From contig DATNCY010000015.1 of NCBI GenBank assembly GCA_035553375.1, positions 41,000 to 104,999 on the forward strand: a DNA stretch of 64,000 bases, read 5' to 3'. The DNA is from JAJPHU01 sp035553375 (lineage in GTDB: Bacteria; Planctomycetota; Planctomycetia; Gemmatales; Gemmataceae). Positions 42,048 to 50,327 of the stretch are shown here, one piece after another (positions within the stretch are counted from its first letter, which is position 1; the number at the start of each line of letters is the position of its first letter). Both the position numbers and the translations under genes were made by a program. The notes beneath the pieces were generated by a model. That model saw nothing but the letters and a program-made list of their open reading frames with translations, was not told the origin of the DNA and ran no database searches.

Positions 42048-42189
42048 AAATCCGAAATCCGAAGCTCGAAATCCGAAAGAAATCCTAAACCTTAATAACC
42101 AAACTCAAAATTTCCTCTCGTTCTGTTTTGGATTTGGAGTTTAGATTTTTCGGTTTCTTTCGGATTTCGGATTCCAAATTTCGGATTTT
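42048..42189. repeat. Inverted repeat of CCGAAAT words
   Basis: The left arm (42048-42094) contains AATCCGAAATCCGAAGCTCG and further CCGAAAT words. The right arm (42148-42189) is the inverse (TTTCGGATTTCGGATT). The arms are imperfect and the centre is AT-rich. It separates ptsI (stop at 42196) from the DUF2344 gene. Confidence 0.78.
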
Positions 42190-42195
42190 CCTCCC

Positions 42196-43944
42196 TCAGT
42201 GGACCACTTCGGGGAGAATCCGGCGCGTTTGTTCCCGCAAGTAATTGTTTACATCACGCGCTGTTTCCAGACGCATGGCTTCCTGGGCCACCGTGACGGA
42301 CTCCTCGACCGACACGGCGCGAATGATTCGCTTGATTTCCGGAATACTGTGCGGCGTCACGCTTAGTTGGCGTATCCCCAGGCCCAGAAGCAACATCGTA
42401 TACAGGGAGTCGCCGCTCATTTCACCGCAGACGTTGACAGCAATGTTGTATTTCGCGGCGGCCTGCACCACGCGCTCAATCAGACGGAGTACGGCCGGAT
42501 CACCGGGGCTGTACAGCGAGGAGACGGTTTCGTTGTTGCGATCGGCGGCCAACGTGTATTGAATCAAATCGTTGGTGCCGACCGAAAAAAAATCCACCTC
42601 GCGAGCCATCTGCTCGGCCAGAATCGCGGCCGAGGGGACTTCAATCATGGTGCCAACCGGCAATCGAGGATTGAAGGCAATGCCTTCTTCCTCCAGGTCC
42701 TCTTTGACCTCCGCCAGAATCATTTTGCACTGGCGCAGTTCCAGCAATGTGCTAATCATGGGAAACATGATGCGAACATCACCGAAAGCACTCGCTCTCA
42801 GAATGGCACGCATTTGCGTTTTGAACAAGGTCAAATTTCGCAAACACAGCCGAACGCTGCGCAAACCCAGGAACGGATTGCGCTCTTGACGGGTCTGTTC
42901 GGCATGCGGCAGGAACTTATCCGCCCCCAAATCCAGGGTACGAATGACCACCGGACGATGCGGTCCCAGCGTGCGCAACACGGTCAGATACGCTTCCAGA
43001 TGTTCCGCCTCGGTGGGGTCAATCTGTTTGCCGAGATAGAGAAACTCGGTGCGATACAAACCGACGCCCTCGCCGCCGCGTTCCAGGCAGGGCGTACTCT
43101 CTTGCGGGAACTCGATGTTGCCCAGCAGGGCGATACGGACGCGGTCGCGGGTTTCTCCGGGTAGATGGCGCAGCTCGCTCAGCTGGCTCTCGTGGGTGCG
43201 GAAGCTGGCGCGGACATGCTCGTAGCGTTCGAGCGTTTCCTCATCGGGATCGATGATAAGCAAACCATGATGCCCGTCCACGATGACGCGATCGCCGCCG
43301 GATACATCGTTGATGAACTGGCCCAGACCGACGACGGCGGGGATGTCGAGGACGCCGGCGACGATGGCGGTATGGCTGGCCCGTCCGCCCGATTCGGTGG
43401 CGAAGGCGTGGACGCGCTGCGGGTCCAGCATGGCGGTTTCGCTGGGTGTCAGATCGTGGGCAAGAACGATAACCGGCTCGCGAAGGTCGCGCAACTGCTC
43501 GCGGCGCTGGCCAAGCAGATGACGGAGGATGCGCTTTTCGATGTCGAACAAATCGGCGACACGGTCGGCGAGGTAGCCGCCCTCGATGCTCTCCAGTGCC
43601 TTGGCGTAGCGGCGCATAACTCGGCTGACGGCATACTCGACGGCGAAATGCTCGTTACGAATGAGCGTTTCGATCTCTTGCGACATCGTCGGATCAGTGA
43701 GCATGAGCGCATGCGCACCGAAGATGGCTCCGTATTGCGGGCCGAGTTTGGCGGTGACGGCCTCCTGATTGGCGCGGGTTTCGCGCGCGGCCTGGGCCAG
43801 CGCTTGGTGGAGACGTTCGGCTTCGGCCTCGATTTGGCTGGAGGGGACGGTACGTTGAGGGATGCGGAACCATTCGGAGTCCAGCACCAAAGCTGGACCG
43901 ATGGCCACGCCGGAAGAGACAGCGATGCCGCGTTTAATTTCCAT
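42196..43944 (-). CDS. ptsI: Phosphoenolpyruvate-protein phosphotransferase (enzyme I)
   Basis: This 582-residue EI protein has the phospho-histidine motif GGRASHTAIVAG with His-191, the PEP-binding GVGLYRTEFLY and a C-terminal VCGEMSGD. It transfers phosphate from PEP to HPr in the cytoplasm. The start at 43944 (MEIKRGIAVS) is chosen by family; the longer frame would run through the palindrome upstream. With ptsH and ptsN nearby and no sugar permease, the set is probably regulatory (PTS-Ntr-like). Confidence 0.95.
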   Translation of the reverse strand: MEIKRGIAVSSGVAIGPALVLDSEWFRIPQRTVPSSQIEAEAERLHQALAQAARETRANQEAVTAKLGPQYGAIFGAHALMLTDPTMSQEIETLIRNEHFAVEYAVSRVMRRYAKALESIEGGYLADRVADLFDIEKRILRHLLGQRREQLRDLREPVIVLAHDLTPSETAMLDPQRVHAFATESGGRASHTAIVAGVLDIPAVVGLGQFINDVSGGDRVIVDGHHGLLIIDPDEETLERYEHVRASFRTHESQLSELRHLPGETRDRVRIALLGNIEFPQESTPCLERGGEGVGLYRTEFLYLGKQIDPTEAEHLEAYLTVLRTLGPHRPVVIRTLDLGADKFLPHAEQTRQERNPFLGLRSVRLCLRNLTLFKTQMRAILRASAFGDVRIMFPMISTLLELRQCKMILAEVKEDLEEEGIAFNPRLPVGTMIEVPSAAILAEQMAREVDFFSVGTNDLIQYTLAADRNNETVSSLYSPGDPAVLRLIERVVQAAAKYNIAVNVCGEMSGDSLYTMLLLGLGIRQLSVTPHSIPEIKRIIRAVSVEESVTVAQEAMRLETARDVNNYLREQTRRILPEVVH

Positions 43945-43955
43945 TCGAGCTTGTC

Positions 43956-44022
43956 GCCCCACTAGCCTGGAGCGCCGGTGACGGGGATTCAGCCGGTCGC
44001 TGGCGCTCCAGGCTAGTGGGGC
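43956..44022. repeat. 21-bp palindrome between ptsH and ptsI
   Basis: GCCCCACTAGCCTGGAGCGC (43956 on) pairs with 44002-44022 exactly over 21 bp. It lies in the 5' leader of ptsI. Confidence 0.88.
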
Positions 44023-44043
44023 AAGCAATCCGCAATTCTTAGG

Positions 44044-44343
44044 TCATGCTACGGGCGGTTCCGGTGAATCTTCTTCGGTCGGCGTTTTTAACACACGGAC
44101 GAGGGCATCCAGCGCGTTCTGTGCGTCGGGGCCAGCGACTTCCAGGGTCAATTCCGTCCCTTGAGCGGCGGCCAACAGCATGAGATCCAGAATGCTCTTG
44201 CCGTTAACACTTTGCCCTTCGCGGCTGACCTTGACGCTGCTCTGGAATCGTGCCGCCAGTTGCGCGAAGGCGGCCATCGGGCGCATGTGGAACCCTTGCG
44301 GGTTGGTGATAACCACCTTCTGTTGCAGGGAGGCCCCGTTCAT
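44044..44343 (-). CDS. ptsH: HPr phosphocarrier protein
   Basis: This 99-residue HPr has the active-site NPQGFHMRP with phospho-His-19 and the regulatory-serine motif GKSILDLM with Ser-50. It receives phosphate from enzyme I. It lies between ptsN and ptsI in the same direction; the start at 44343 follows a heptamer repeat, and no strong ribosome-binding site is seen. The usual family length is 85-90, so a short C-terminal tail (TPTEEDSPEPPVA) is extra. Confidence 0.94.
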   Translation of the reverse strand: MNGASLQQKVVITNPQGFHMRPMAAFAQLAARFQSSVKVSREGQSVNGKSILDLMLLAAAQGTELTLEVAGPDAQNALDALVRVLKTPTEEDSPEPPVA

Positions 44344-44345
44344 GA

Positions 44346-44429
44346 CCGCTATCCGCCATCCGCTATCCGCTATCCGCCATCCGCTGCCCCTCTCCGCAAT
44401 CCGAGCGGATAGCGGGTAGCGGATGGCGG
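44346..44429. repeat. Inverted heptamer repeat (ATCCGCT / ATCCGCC)
   Basis: Tandem heptamers ATCCGCC and ATCCGCT at 44346-44385 are followed by the inverse at 44404-44429. It lies between the ptsN stop and the ptsH start. Confidence 0.85.
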
Positions 44430-44430
44430 T

Positions 44431-44892
44431 TTAATGGTCGGCTCTGTCGAGCAGAGCGATGATTTCTTCCTGTGTCGTGGCTGTCCGCAGCGAGCGGACG
44501 AAACTATCGTCGCGCAGCGAACGCGACACGTTCTCCAGGGCGCGCAAATGATCGCCGGGTCGATCCTGCGGCGAAATGAGCAAGACGAACACATGAACCG
44601 GCTCTCCGTCGAGGCTATCGAAGGCGATACCCTTGGTCGAGAGGGCCACGGTGCCGATGAGTCGCTCGACACTGTTGTGCTTGGTATGGGGGATGGCAAC
44701 GCCCCGACCGATGCCGGTCGAGCCGAGAAACTCGCGTTTCAGGATGGCCCGGATGATGTCTTCCAGGTCGGCGCCGCGGAACTGACCGGCGGCGCGCAGA
44801 CTCTCGACCATCTCACGGATGACGCCTTCCTTGTTGGTGGCGGGCAATTCCGCGATGATCGCGTCGCGTACCACGAAGTCGGACATTCGCAT
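44431..44892 (-). CDS. ptsN: PTS IIA-Ntr-like protein
   Basis: This 153-residue EIIA of the fructose/nitrogen type has the phospho-histidine motif GVAIPHTKH with His-69 and FVLLISPQDRPGDHLRAL. It acts as a phosphorylation-dependent regulator rather than a sugar carrier when no EIIBC is present. The ATG at 44892 follows GGAGGAG. Gene order hpf-ptsN-ptsH-ptsI echoes the rpoN-region PTS-Ntr clusters of proteobacteria. Confidence 0.93.
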   Translation of the reverse strand: MRMSDFVVRDAIIAELPATNKEGVIREMVESLRAAGQFRGADLEDIIRAILKREFLGSTGIGRGVAIPHTKHNSVERLIGTVALSTKGIAFDSLDGEPVHVFVLLISPQDRPGDHLRALENVSRSLRDDSFVRSLRTATTQEEIIALLDRADH

Positions 44893-44905
44893 GCCAGCTC
44901 CTCCG

Positions 44906-45259
44906 TCACTCCTCGCTGGATTCTTCCACGGCGGGCGCGCCGGCCACCTCGCCGGTCGAGGGCGTCCGGCGGTGGTCCTGAATTTTTTCTTTGTAACGAC
45001 GCAGCTGCCCTTCCAGCTTGTCGAGGACGAGATCGACGGCCGCGAGCAGGTCGGCATGACTGTCCTGGGCGACGAAATCGTGCTTATGCTCCGCCTGGAC
45101 GAGAAACTCGACCCACTTCTGATCCTTCTGCATGTCCACCGTGACCGCAATCATGGTGAGGCGCTCGAAGAAGTGCAGGAGTTTCTCGGCTTTGTCGCGG
45201 ATGAACTGCTGCGTGGTGTCATTCAGATGTCCATGTCGCACGGAGATTTTGATTTGCAC
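44906..45259 (-). CDS. hpf: Ribosome hibernation promoting factor (HPF/RaiA family)
   Basis: This 117-residue protein starts with GTG at 45259, preceded by AAGGAG. The first 100 residues match the short HPF/YfiA fold (VQIKISVRHGHLNDTTQQFI, ending LVLDKLEGQLRRYKEKIQDH), with a short acidic C-terminal tail. It binds the 30S decoding region and inactivates ribosomes in stationary phase. It leads the PTS-Ntr-like set; the ptsN start is 13 bases after its stop. Confidence 0.92.
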   Translation of the reverse strand: MQIKISVRHGHLNDTTQQFIRDKAEKLLHFFERLTMIAVTVDMQKDQKWVEFLVQAEHKHDFVAQDSHADLLAAVDLVLDKLEGQLRRYKEKIQDHRRTPSTGEVAGAPAVEESSEE

Positions 45260-45368
45260 AGAGTCGCTCCTTCTATCCGCCGACCCGTAGATGGGCCTCG
45301 GAGGGCCTCGCGGGGTAATCAACGCAATTCTAGCCCAGCGCATCGGTTTCTTCAATGGCCAAACCCTA

Positions 45369-45423
45369 CCAGCCCGAAGCGCAAGCAAGGGTAAGCCTTT
45401 CCCTTGCTTGCGCTTCGGGCTGG
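45369..45423. repeat. REP-like palindrome, family CCAGCCCG, copy 3
   Basis: CCAGCCCGAAGCGCAAGCAA pairs with the inverse ending GCGCTTCGGGCTGG. It lies between hpf and the oxidoreductase stop. Confidence 0.88.
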
Positions 45424-45431
45424 CAATCCGC

Positions 45432-46625
45432 TCACGCTCGGCATAGCGGATGTTTAAGCGACTTCCACGCTCCATTCTCGGCGGAGCTGGCGACGCACTG
45501 CGTAATGAAGTTCATGCCATCGACACCGTCGGCGACGTTGGGATAGAGACTGTGGGCATAGTCGAACTTCTGCCCGCTGGCTCGCGCGATCATATCTTGA
45601 TATGCCGCCGTGTAGATATTGGCAAACGCTTCGAGGAATCCTTCGGGATGGCCGCTGGGAATGCGCGTCGAGCGCCCGGCCAATTCACCGAGGTACGGCC
45701 CGCCGGCGCGGGTGTAAATCTGGTGTGGTTTGCCGTTGGCGCGGAAGAGCATTTTGTTCGGCTCTTCCTGATGCCATTCGAGAGAGCCTTTGGTGCCGTC
45801 GATCTCGATCCATGCTTCATTCTCGCGGCCATGCGAGATTTGCGAGGCGGTGATGGTGCCGAGCGCGCCATTGCTGTAGCGAAGGACGGCGGTACCGTAA
45901 TCGTCGAGCGGCCGGCCCGGCTCGAACGATTTCAGATGACAGGAAATCTGTTCGGGAATCAGCCCGGTGATGAAGCGACCGAGATTATAGGCATGAGTGC
46001 CGATGTCGCCGAAGCAGCCGGCCGCGCCGGACTTCTTGGGATCGGTGCGCCATCCCGCCTGCTTCTGCCCGGATGTTTCAAGGCGTGTGCGCAGCCAGCC
46101 CTGAATGTAGAAGGCGCGCACGGCGTTGATCTCACCGAGTTCGCCGGCCTGCACCATTTCGCGGGCCTGGCGAACGAGCGGATAGCCGGTGTAGTTATGC
46201 GTCACGGCGAAGACGACGCCGGTTTTCTGCACGACTTTCGCCAACTCCTCGGCCTGGGCCAAATCGAAGGTCAGCGGCTTATCGCAGATGACATTGAAAC
46301 CAGCCTCGGCAAATGCTTTGGCAATCTCGAAATGCGTGTGATTGGGCGTGGCGACGGAGGCGAAATCAATGCGTTGGTCGGCCGGTAGCTTCGACTCGGC
46401 GGCAACCATCTCCTGATAGGAGGCATAGGCGCGATGGGCCGGGATGTCGTAGTCGGGCGCAGACGCTTTGGCCTTGGCTGGATCGGAAGAGAGCGCACCG
46501 GCGACGAGCGTAGCGCGATTATCGAGAACGCCGGCGATGCTGTGAACCTTGCCGATGAAAGCGCCTTGGCCGCCGCCGACCAAGCCCATACGGAGTTTGC
46601 GGTTGAGGGGTGCGTTGATGCCCAT
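45432..46625 (-). CDS. Gfo/Idh/MocA-family oxidoreductase
   Basis: This 397-residue enzyme has the N-terminal Rossmann motif GLVGGGQGAFIGKVH (residues 10-25), the EKP-like motif CDKPLTFD and the C-terminal GFO/IDH/MocA alpha-beta domain with DIGTHAYNL (catalytic His region). It uses NAD(P) on sugars or cyclitols; planctomycetes have many paralogues. The start at 46625 follows AAGGGAG. The substrate cannot be deduced from the neighbours. Confidence 0.93.
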   Translation of the reverse strand: MGINAPLNRKLRMGLVGGGQGAFIGKVHSIAGVLDNRATLVAGALSSDPAKAKASAPDYDIPAHRAYASYQEMVAAESKLPADQRIDFASVATPNHTHFEIAKAFAEAGFNVICDKPLTFDLAQAEELAKVVQKTGVVFAVTHNYTGYPLVRQAREMVQAGELGEINAVRAFYIQGWLRTRLETSGQKQAGWRTDPKKSGAAGCFGDIGTHAYNLGRFITGLIPEQISCHLKSFEPGRPLDDYGTAVLRYSNGALGTITASQISHGRENEAWIEIDGTKGSLEWHQEEPNKMLFRANGKPHQIYTRAGGPYLGELAGRSTRIPSGHPEGFLEAFANIYTAAYQDMIARASGQKFDYAHSLYPNVADGVDGMNFITQCVASSAENGAWKSLKHPLCRA

Positions 46626-46768
46626 GCGATCGTCTCCCTTGGTAGGTACGTCATGGATGCTGGTACGATATGAGGAGACAATAGCGATGCAGCGGCAGCG
46701 CGGCACCTATTTTGTTTAGCCATGATGCGCCGCGGACGCTCCCGCGCTGCGTTAAACGAGAGGTTATT

Positions 46769-47938
46769 CTACGAACCATGAGCGGCGTCCGCGGGAATTC
46801 CATCCTCATCGAGCATGACCCGTTCAAAGTCCGTAATCGAATCAATCCAACTACCTCGCGGAAGCCGTCGCAACACACCTTTGAAGAACACAAGACCCGA
46901 AGCAAGGTGAGCAGCGCCGGCCGAGGCATAGTCATCCGCTGTCAACTGGGCGCGCGCGTGAATCTCGCCTTCCGCGTCATCGAAAAGCGTGAAAGCCACC
47001 TCCCCGGCGGGACGAGCCTCTGCCGAGGTTGGTTGTCCGCGCAGAGCATCCACGAAGCCGATGAAGCGGGCTGGCCGAGGCTGAGGCTGGGAGCGCATTC
47101 GCGGTGCCAACACTTCGGCCATCTCGAATGTCTCCTGATGCAGTTGGACTTGCCGGCTCGGCTTGCGCGATGAAGGCAACAACGCGCGCGACCATGTTGC
47201 CGAAACCGTTAGGCTGGCGCGGTCTCCAGACGGCCGAAGCATTAGTAATGCCTCGCACAGGTTCGCGCTCAGGCCGGGGTTCCTCGCAAGGTCCGACAAC
47301 TCCTCTCCTTTCGGGGCATCGCTGGCCTGGGCCAACGCCTCCAGCGATTCCATCAGAAGCGTTGTCACTTGGCGGGCAAATGGTTCTCCCATGCCGGGTA
47401 AGGATAGCTGGAGTTCCAACGGGCAAGATACCGTCAGCGCGAAACTACCCCGTTCCGTCTGCCCCAAGCGGCACCGGCCGATGAATTCTTCCGCCTCGCT
47501 CCGCGATAAGCGAGGGTGGTAGGGTTGGGGCACGAGAACGCTGTGCGCCACCGAAAGCAACAAGCGACGTGTGCCGTTGATGAGACCTACCGCGTGTTCA
47601 AAAGGTAGATGGCCGGCTTCGGCATCGGGGCTGACCTCACGAAACCGCAGCACATCGGCGGGCGGCAGCAAGAGATGATTGAGAACGGCTTGCGCGGGCA
47701 ACTTCTCAAATTCGGCCAGCTTGCGAACCACCTCTCCCACCATGTCACCGTAATCCTCAAGCGTTTCGTCCATTGGGACCAATATCTGATGAAGCTCGGA
47801 GTCGGGGCGGTGAAAAATGGCGATCCACGGGCGTTTCCCGTTGGGGACGGGTTTCCAGCCCAGACTTTCGGCGTAGGTTCGCAAGGCGCGGGGTGTCACC
47901 TGGCGGGCCATTTCCAGGGGTAAAGATTCACGAATCAT
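46769..47938 (-). CDS. Unknown protein paired with a DUF4365 protein
   Basis: This 389-residue protein, MIRESLPLEMARQVTPRALR, starts with a small domain similar in look to helical YcfA/HTH-like N-termini (AESLGWKPVPNGKRPWIAIF...). Then come FEKLPAQAVLNHLLL and a long domain from about residue 100 with SLPGMGEPFARQVTTLLMES. The region 130-360 has immune-like beta patterns but no recognised family. Its start overlaps the end of the DUF4365 gene by 11 bases, so the two are translationally coupled and likely work together. Confidence 0.7.
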   Translation of the reverse strand: MIRESLPLEMARQVTPRALRTYAESLGWKPVPNGKRPWIAIFHRPDSELHQILVPMDETLEDYGDMVGEVVRKLAEFEKLPAQAVLNHLLLPPADVLRFREVSPDAEAGHLPFEHAVGLINGTRRLLLSVAHSVLVPQPYHPRLSRSEAEEFIGRCRLGQTERGSFALTVSCPLELQLSLPGMGEPFARQVTTLLMESLEALAQASDAPKGEELSDLARNPGLSANLCEALLMLRPSGDRASLTVSATWSRALLPSSRKPSRQVQLHQETFEMAEVLAPRMRSQPQPRPARFIGFVDALRGQPTSAEARPAGEVAFTLFDDAEGEIHARAQLTADDYASAGAAHLASGLVFFKGVLRRLPRGSWIDSITDFERVMLDEDGIPADAAHGS

Positions 47939-48467
47939 AAATCATCTCTTCTTCCCGCGAACACCGCGTCATGATCTCCGTGAGTGCCTCAACGGAGAGA
48001 ACTTGGTTTCGGGGGATGTACACCGTCTGCGCCTCCGCATTTTGGCTCTCCGCGGCACCTCGCAAGCTGACCCAATAGGCACAGCGCCGAGCGAGGAGTC
48101 CGTCTTCCGAATGCCGGAGCCAATCGCTCGGATCGGCCGGGAGATACAAGACGACGAGGATGCGCGGGACGCCAACACGAGTTTCCCGGAGCTTGTTATA
48201 CTGGTGGATACGGAGACTGAATGAAAAACGACCGTTCTGCTCAACAGGTGAGACACGGGTCGCCTTCAACTGCACATGCAAGGTGAAGGATGCGTACCGC
48301 GAATCGCGAGCCAGAAATCGCCCATCTTCATTGACCAGAGCATCCACGCCCGCACCATCGAGATGCCGGTCTGAGTAAGAGCAAGAAAATCCGCCTCGTG
48401 TCGCCACCGCGTGTAAGTAAGCGTAACTTAATTCCGCTTCGATGTTCAGGTCCGTCAACATGGACAT
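47928..48467 (-). CDS. DUF4365 (PD-(D/E)XK nuclease-like) protein
   Basis: This 179-residue protein has the DUF4365 opening NIEAELSYAYLHAVATRGGF, then the nuclease-type Asp in DGAGVDALVNE and the QxK motif in LHVQLKATR. That is the core of PD-(D/E)XK endonuclease-like folds. DUF4365 proteins appear in defence-related and plasmid-borne gene sets. The 389-residue partner is encoded directly downstream with an overlap. The function is not established; a nuclease effector is the natural hypothesis. Confidence 0.8.
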   Translation of the reverse strand: MSMLTDLNIEAELSYAYLHAVATRGGFSCSYSDRHLDGAGVDALVNEDGRFLARDSRYASFTLHVQLKATRVSPVEQNGRFSFSLRIHQYNKLRETRVGVPRILVVLYLPADPSDWLRHSEDGLLARRCAYWVSLRGAAESQNAEAQTVYIPRNQVLSVEALTEIMTRCSREEEMIYDS

Positions 48468-48598
48468 TCCTTCGGACTACCAGGGTTGGGCTGCGAAGAG
48501 CTATCGCGGCAGTTCCCCAGAGACGATTATCCTCCTAGCAATCGCGCGAAGCAAGTCGCGGCCATCGTTCAACCGTCATGGGGCAGGCGTTCGCTGGA

Positions 48599-49462
48599 TC
48601 AATTGTCATCCATATCCCAGACGACGATGGTATGATCCGCGCTGCCGGCGGCGGCGGTCATGCCGTCGGGCGCGATGGCCACGCATGTCACCCAGCGCGC
48701 GTGCCAACGGAAACAACGCTTCTCCTGACCGCTCGCCACGTCCCACACACGCACGGTGCCATCGGCGCTGCCAGAGATCAGCGTGCGACCATCGGGAGTG
48801 AAGGCAAGCGAATAGACCGTCCAGGTGTGGCCGCGCAGGGGCGCTTGCGACCGGCTGGCTTCGGACAGCAAGATACTTCCATCAGCCTGGCCCGCCGCCA
48901 ACAGGCGTCCATTCGGAGACCAGGCCAGCGCAAACAAGGGTAGTTGCCCCGTCAGCAGGGGGGCAAGCGTCGCGCTGGCGCGATCCCACAGGCGGAGCGA
49001 ACCATCCTCGTTGCTGATCGCCAACGTCTTGCCATCGGGAGCGAAGGCCAACGCCGTGCAGGAGGGAGAGCTTTTCTGGAGGACGGACAGTTGATGCCAT
49101 GTGCCTGGGTGCCACATCTTCACCGTCTGGTCCCAACCAGCGGTAATCAGCGTTTCATCGCCGGGAGAATGAGCCAGACAGCGAACCCCGCCGTCATGTG
49201 CTTGAATGTGATAGAGCCGCCGTCGCCGCGGCACCGTCCACGACCACACTTCACCGACGGCGGTGCCTGTCGTCAGCTTGTCGCCCTCCGGCGCGAAGGC
49301 CAACGCCTCAACACTGCTTTCGTGCTTCAACACCGTGGCCTCGCCGCCGGGCAGATCCCAGAGGCGTACCGTCTTGTCCTCGCTGCCCGAGGCCAGTCGC
49401 CGACCGTCGGGCGAATAACTCAGACAGCGCACGGCGTCGGTGTGGCCTGGCAGGATCAACAC
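48599..49462 (-). CDS. Small WD40-repeat protein (single propeller)
   Basis: This 287-residue protein consists of seven WD40 blades, each with the LAxSPDG...LxSGSxDxTVRLWD pattern, from MLILPGHTDAVRCLSYSPDG to HTIVVWDMDDN. Length equals one seven-bladed propeller. There is no signal peptide, so it is likely cytoplasmic. It is downstream of the gene at 49475 by 12 bases and probably co-transcribed. A scaffolding role is expected; the partner is unknown. Confidence 0.9.
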   Translation of the reverse strand: MLILPGHTDAVRCLSYSPDGRRLASGSEDKTVRLWDLPGGEATVLKHESSVEALAFAPEGDKLTTGTAVGEVWSWTVPRRRRLYHIQAHDGGVRCLAHSPGDETLITAGWDQTVKMWHPGTWHQLSVLQKSSPSCTALAFAPDGKTLAISNEDGSLRLWDRASATLAPLLTGQLPLFALAWSPNGRLLAAGQADGSILLSEASRSQAPLRGHTWTVYSLAFTPDGRTLISGSADGTVRVWDVASGQEKRCFRWHARWVTCVAIAPDGMTAAAGSADHTIVVWDMDDN

Positions 49463-49474
49463 AGTCGATTCCTC

Positions 49475-50311
49475 TCATTCCTCGCCGCTATTCGGGTTGT
49501 GGCCCGGAGGCGGTTCAACCTCTATGTTCTCGCCGATCTCGGCGAGTTCGTCGTAAGCGTCGGCGTACTCCTCTTCCCTGCCGGGGATGGGCCGGATGTG
49601 TGTACCCGTGACATCCATGTAGGCCGACTCCCAGGAGACGCAATCCGTATGTTCGATCGGCTGGATGTGCGGCGTCTCGGCGAAGCTGAGCGAATCGAAG
49701 CGCATGGCCTTGACGGCTTCACGAATCCTCGGCGGCAGCTGATCGACGTGGATCGGCTGGGCGGGACGGCGGACGCGGCCATAGGCACCGGAGATCCAGT
49801 TCTCGGTCAGATGCGAGTAACTGAAAAATCCGCGCGCGGTGAGATCGAGGGAGCCTTCCGAGGGGTCTTCGCTCTGGAAGTACAGACAACAACCGAGACA
49901 GGCGCCGCTGTCATGCAGCTGTGCGGCGAGGGCTTCGGGCATCTGCCGGAACAGCACGGCCACGCCCTCGCTGGCCACCACCTCAACGGCGCGTCCGGCG
50001 TCAATCTCTTCGCGCACCGGATCGAGCGAAGCCAGGAACACAAGAGTCGGATATGGCAGCGCCATGCGGCCGCCATGTTCGTTGAACTCGCTCGGCTGGC
50101 CCGGTGTGACACGACCTTGGCGATCGTGCATCACCGCAACGCGGGGCAGCGGGGCCAGTTGTTGGCGTACCGAGTAAGCCGAATCGCCGGAAAGAGCTTG
50201 CACCGGCACCGCGCCGGCCTCGCCGGTGTCGAAACAGGCAACATGGCCATCGCGGTCGATGGCGAAAAAGCAGGTGTCCATCGAATGGGCGGCGGGATAG
50301 TCCGCTTGCAT
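49475..50311 (-). CDS. Planctomycete conserved hypothetical protein
   Basis: This 278-residue protein starts at 50311 (MQADYPAAHSMDT) after AAGGAG. The motif SMDTCFFAIDRDGHVACFDT with GEAGAVP is one I recognise from Gemmataceae hypotheticals. A Cys pair (LGCC) and a long acidic C-terminus (PPPGHNPNSGEE) are visible. No catalytic motif. It sits between the Rpn-like nuclease gene and the WD40 gene in one leftward series. Confidence 0.65.
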   Translation of the reverse strand: MQADYPAAHSMDTCFFAIDRDGHVACFDTGEAGAVPVQALSGDSAYSVRQQLAPLPRVAVMHDRQGRVTPGQPSEFNEHGGRMALPYPTLVFLASLDPVREEIDAGRAVEVVASEGVAVLFRQMPEALAAQLHDSGACLGCCLYFQSEDPSEGSLDLTARGFFSYSHLTENWISGAYGRVRRPAQPIHVDQLPPRIREAVKAMRFDSLSFAETPHIQPIEHTDCVSWESAYMDVTGTHIRPIPGREEEYADAYDELAEIGENIEVEPPPGHNPNSGEE

Positions 50312-50327
50312 GATCGCTCTCCTTGTC

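Noticed and set aside
48442..48801. 119-codon + strand frame
   Set aside because: Mostly antisense to the WD40 gene, Arg/Pro-rich, no domain.
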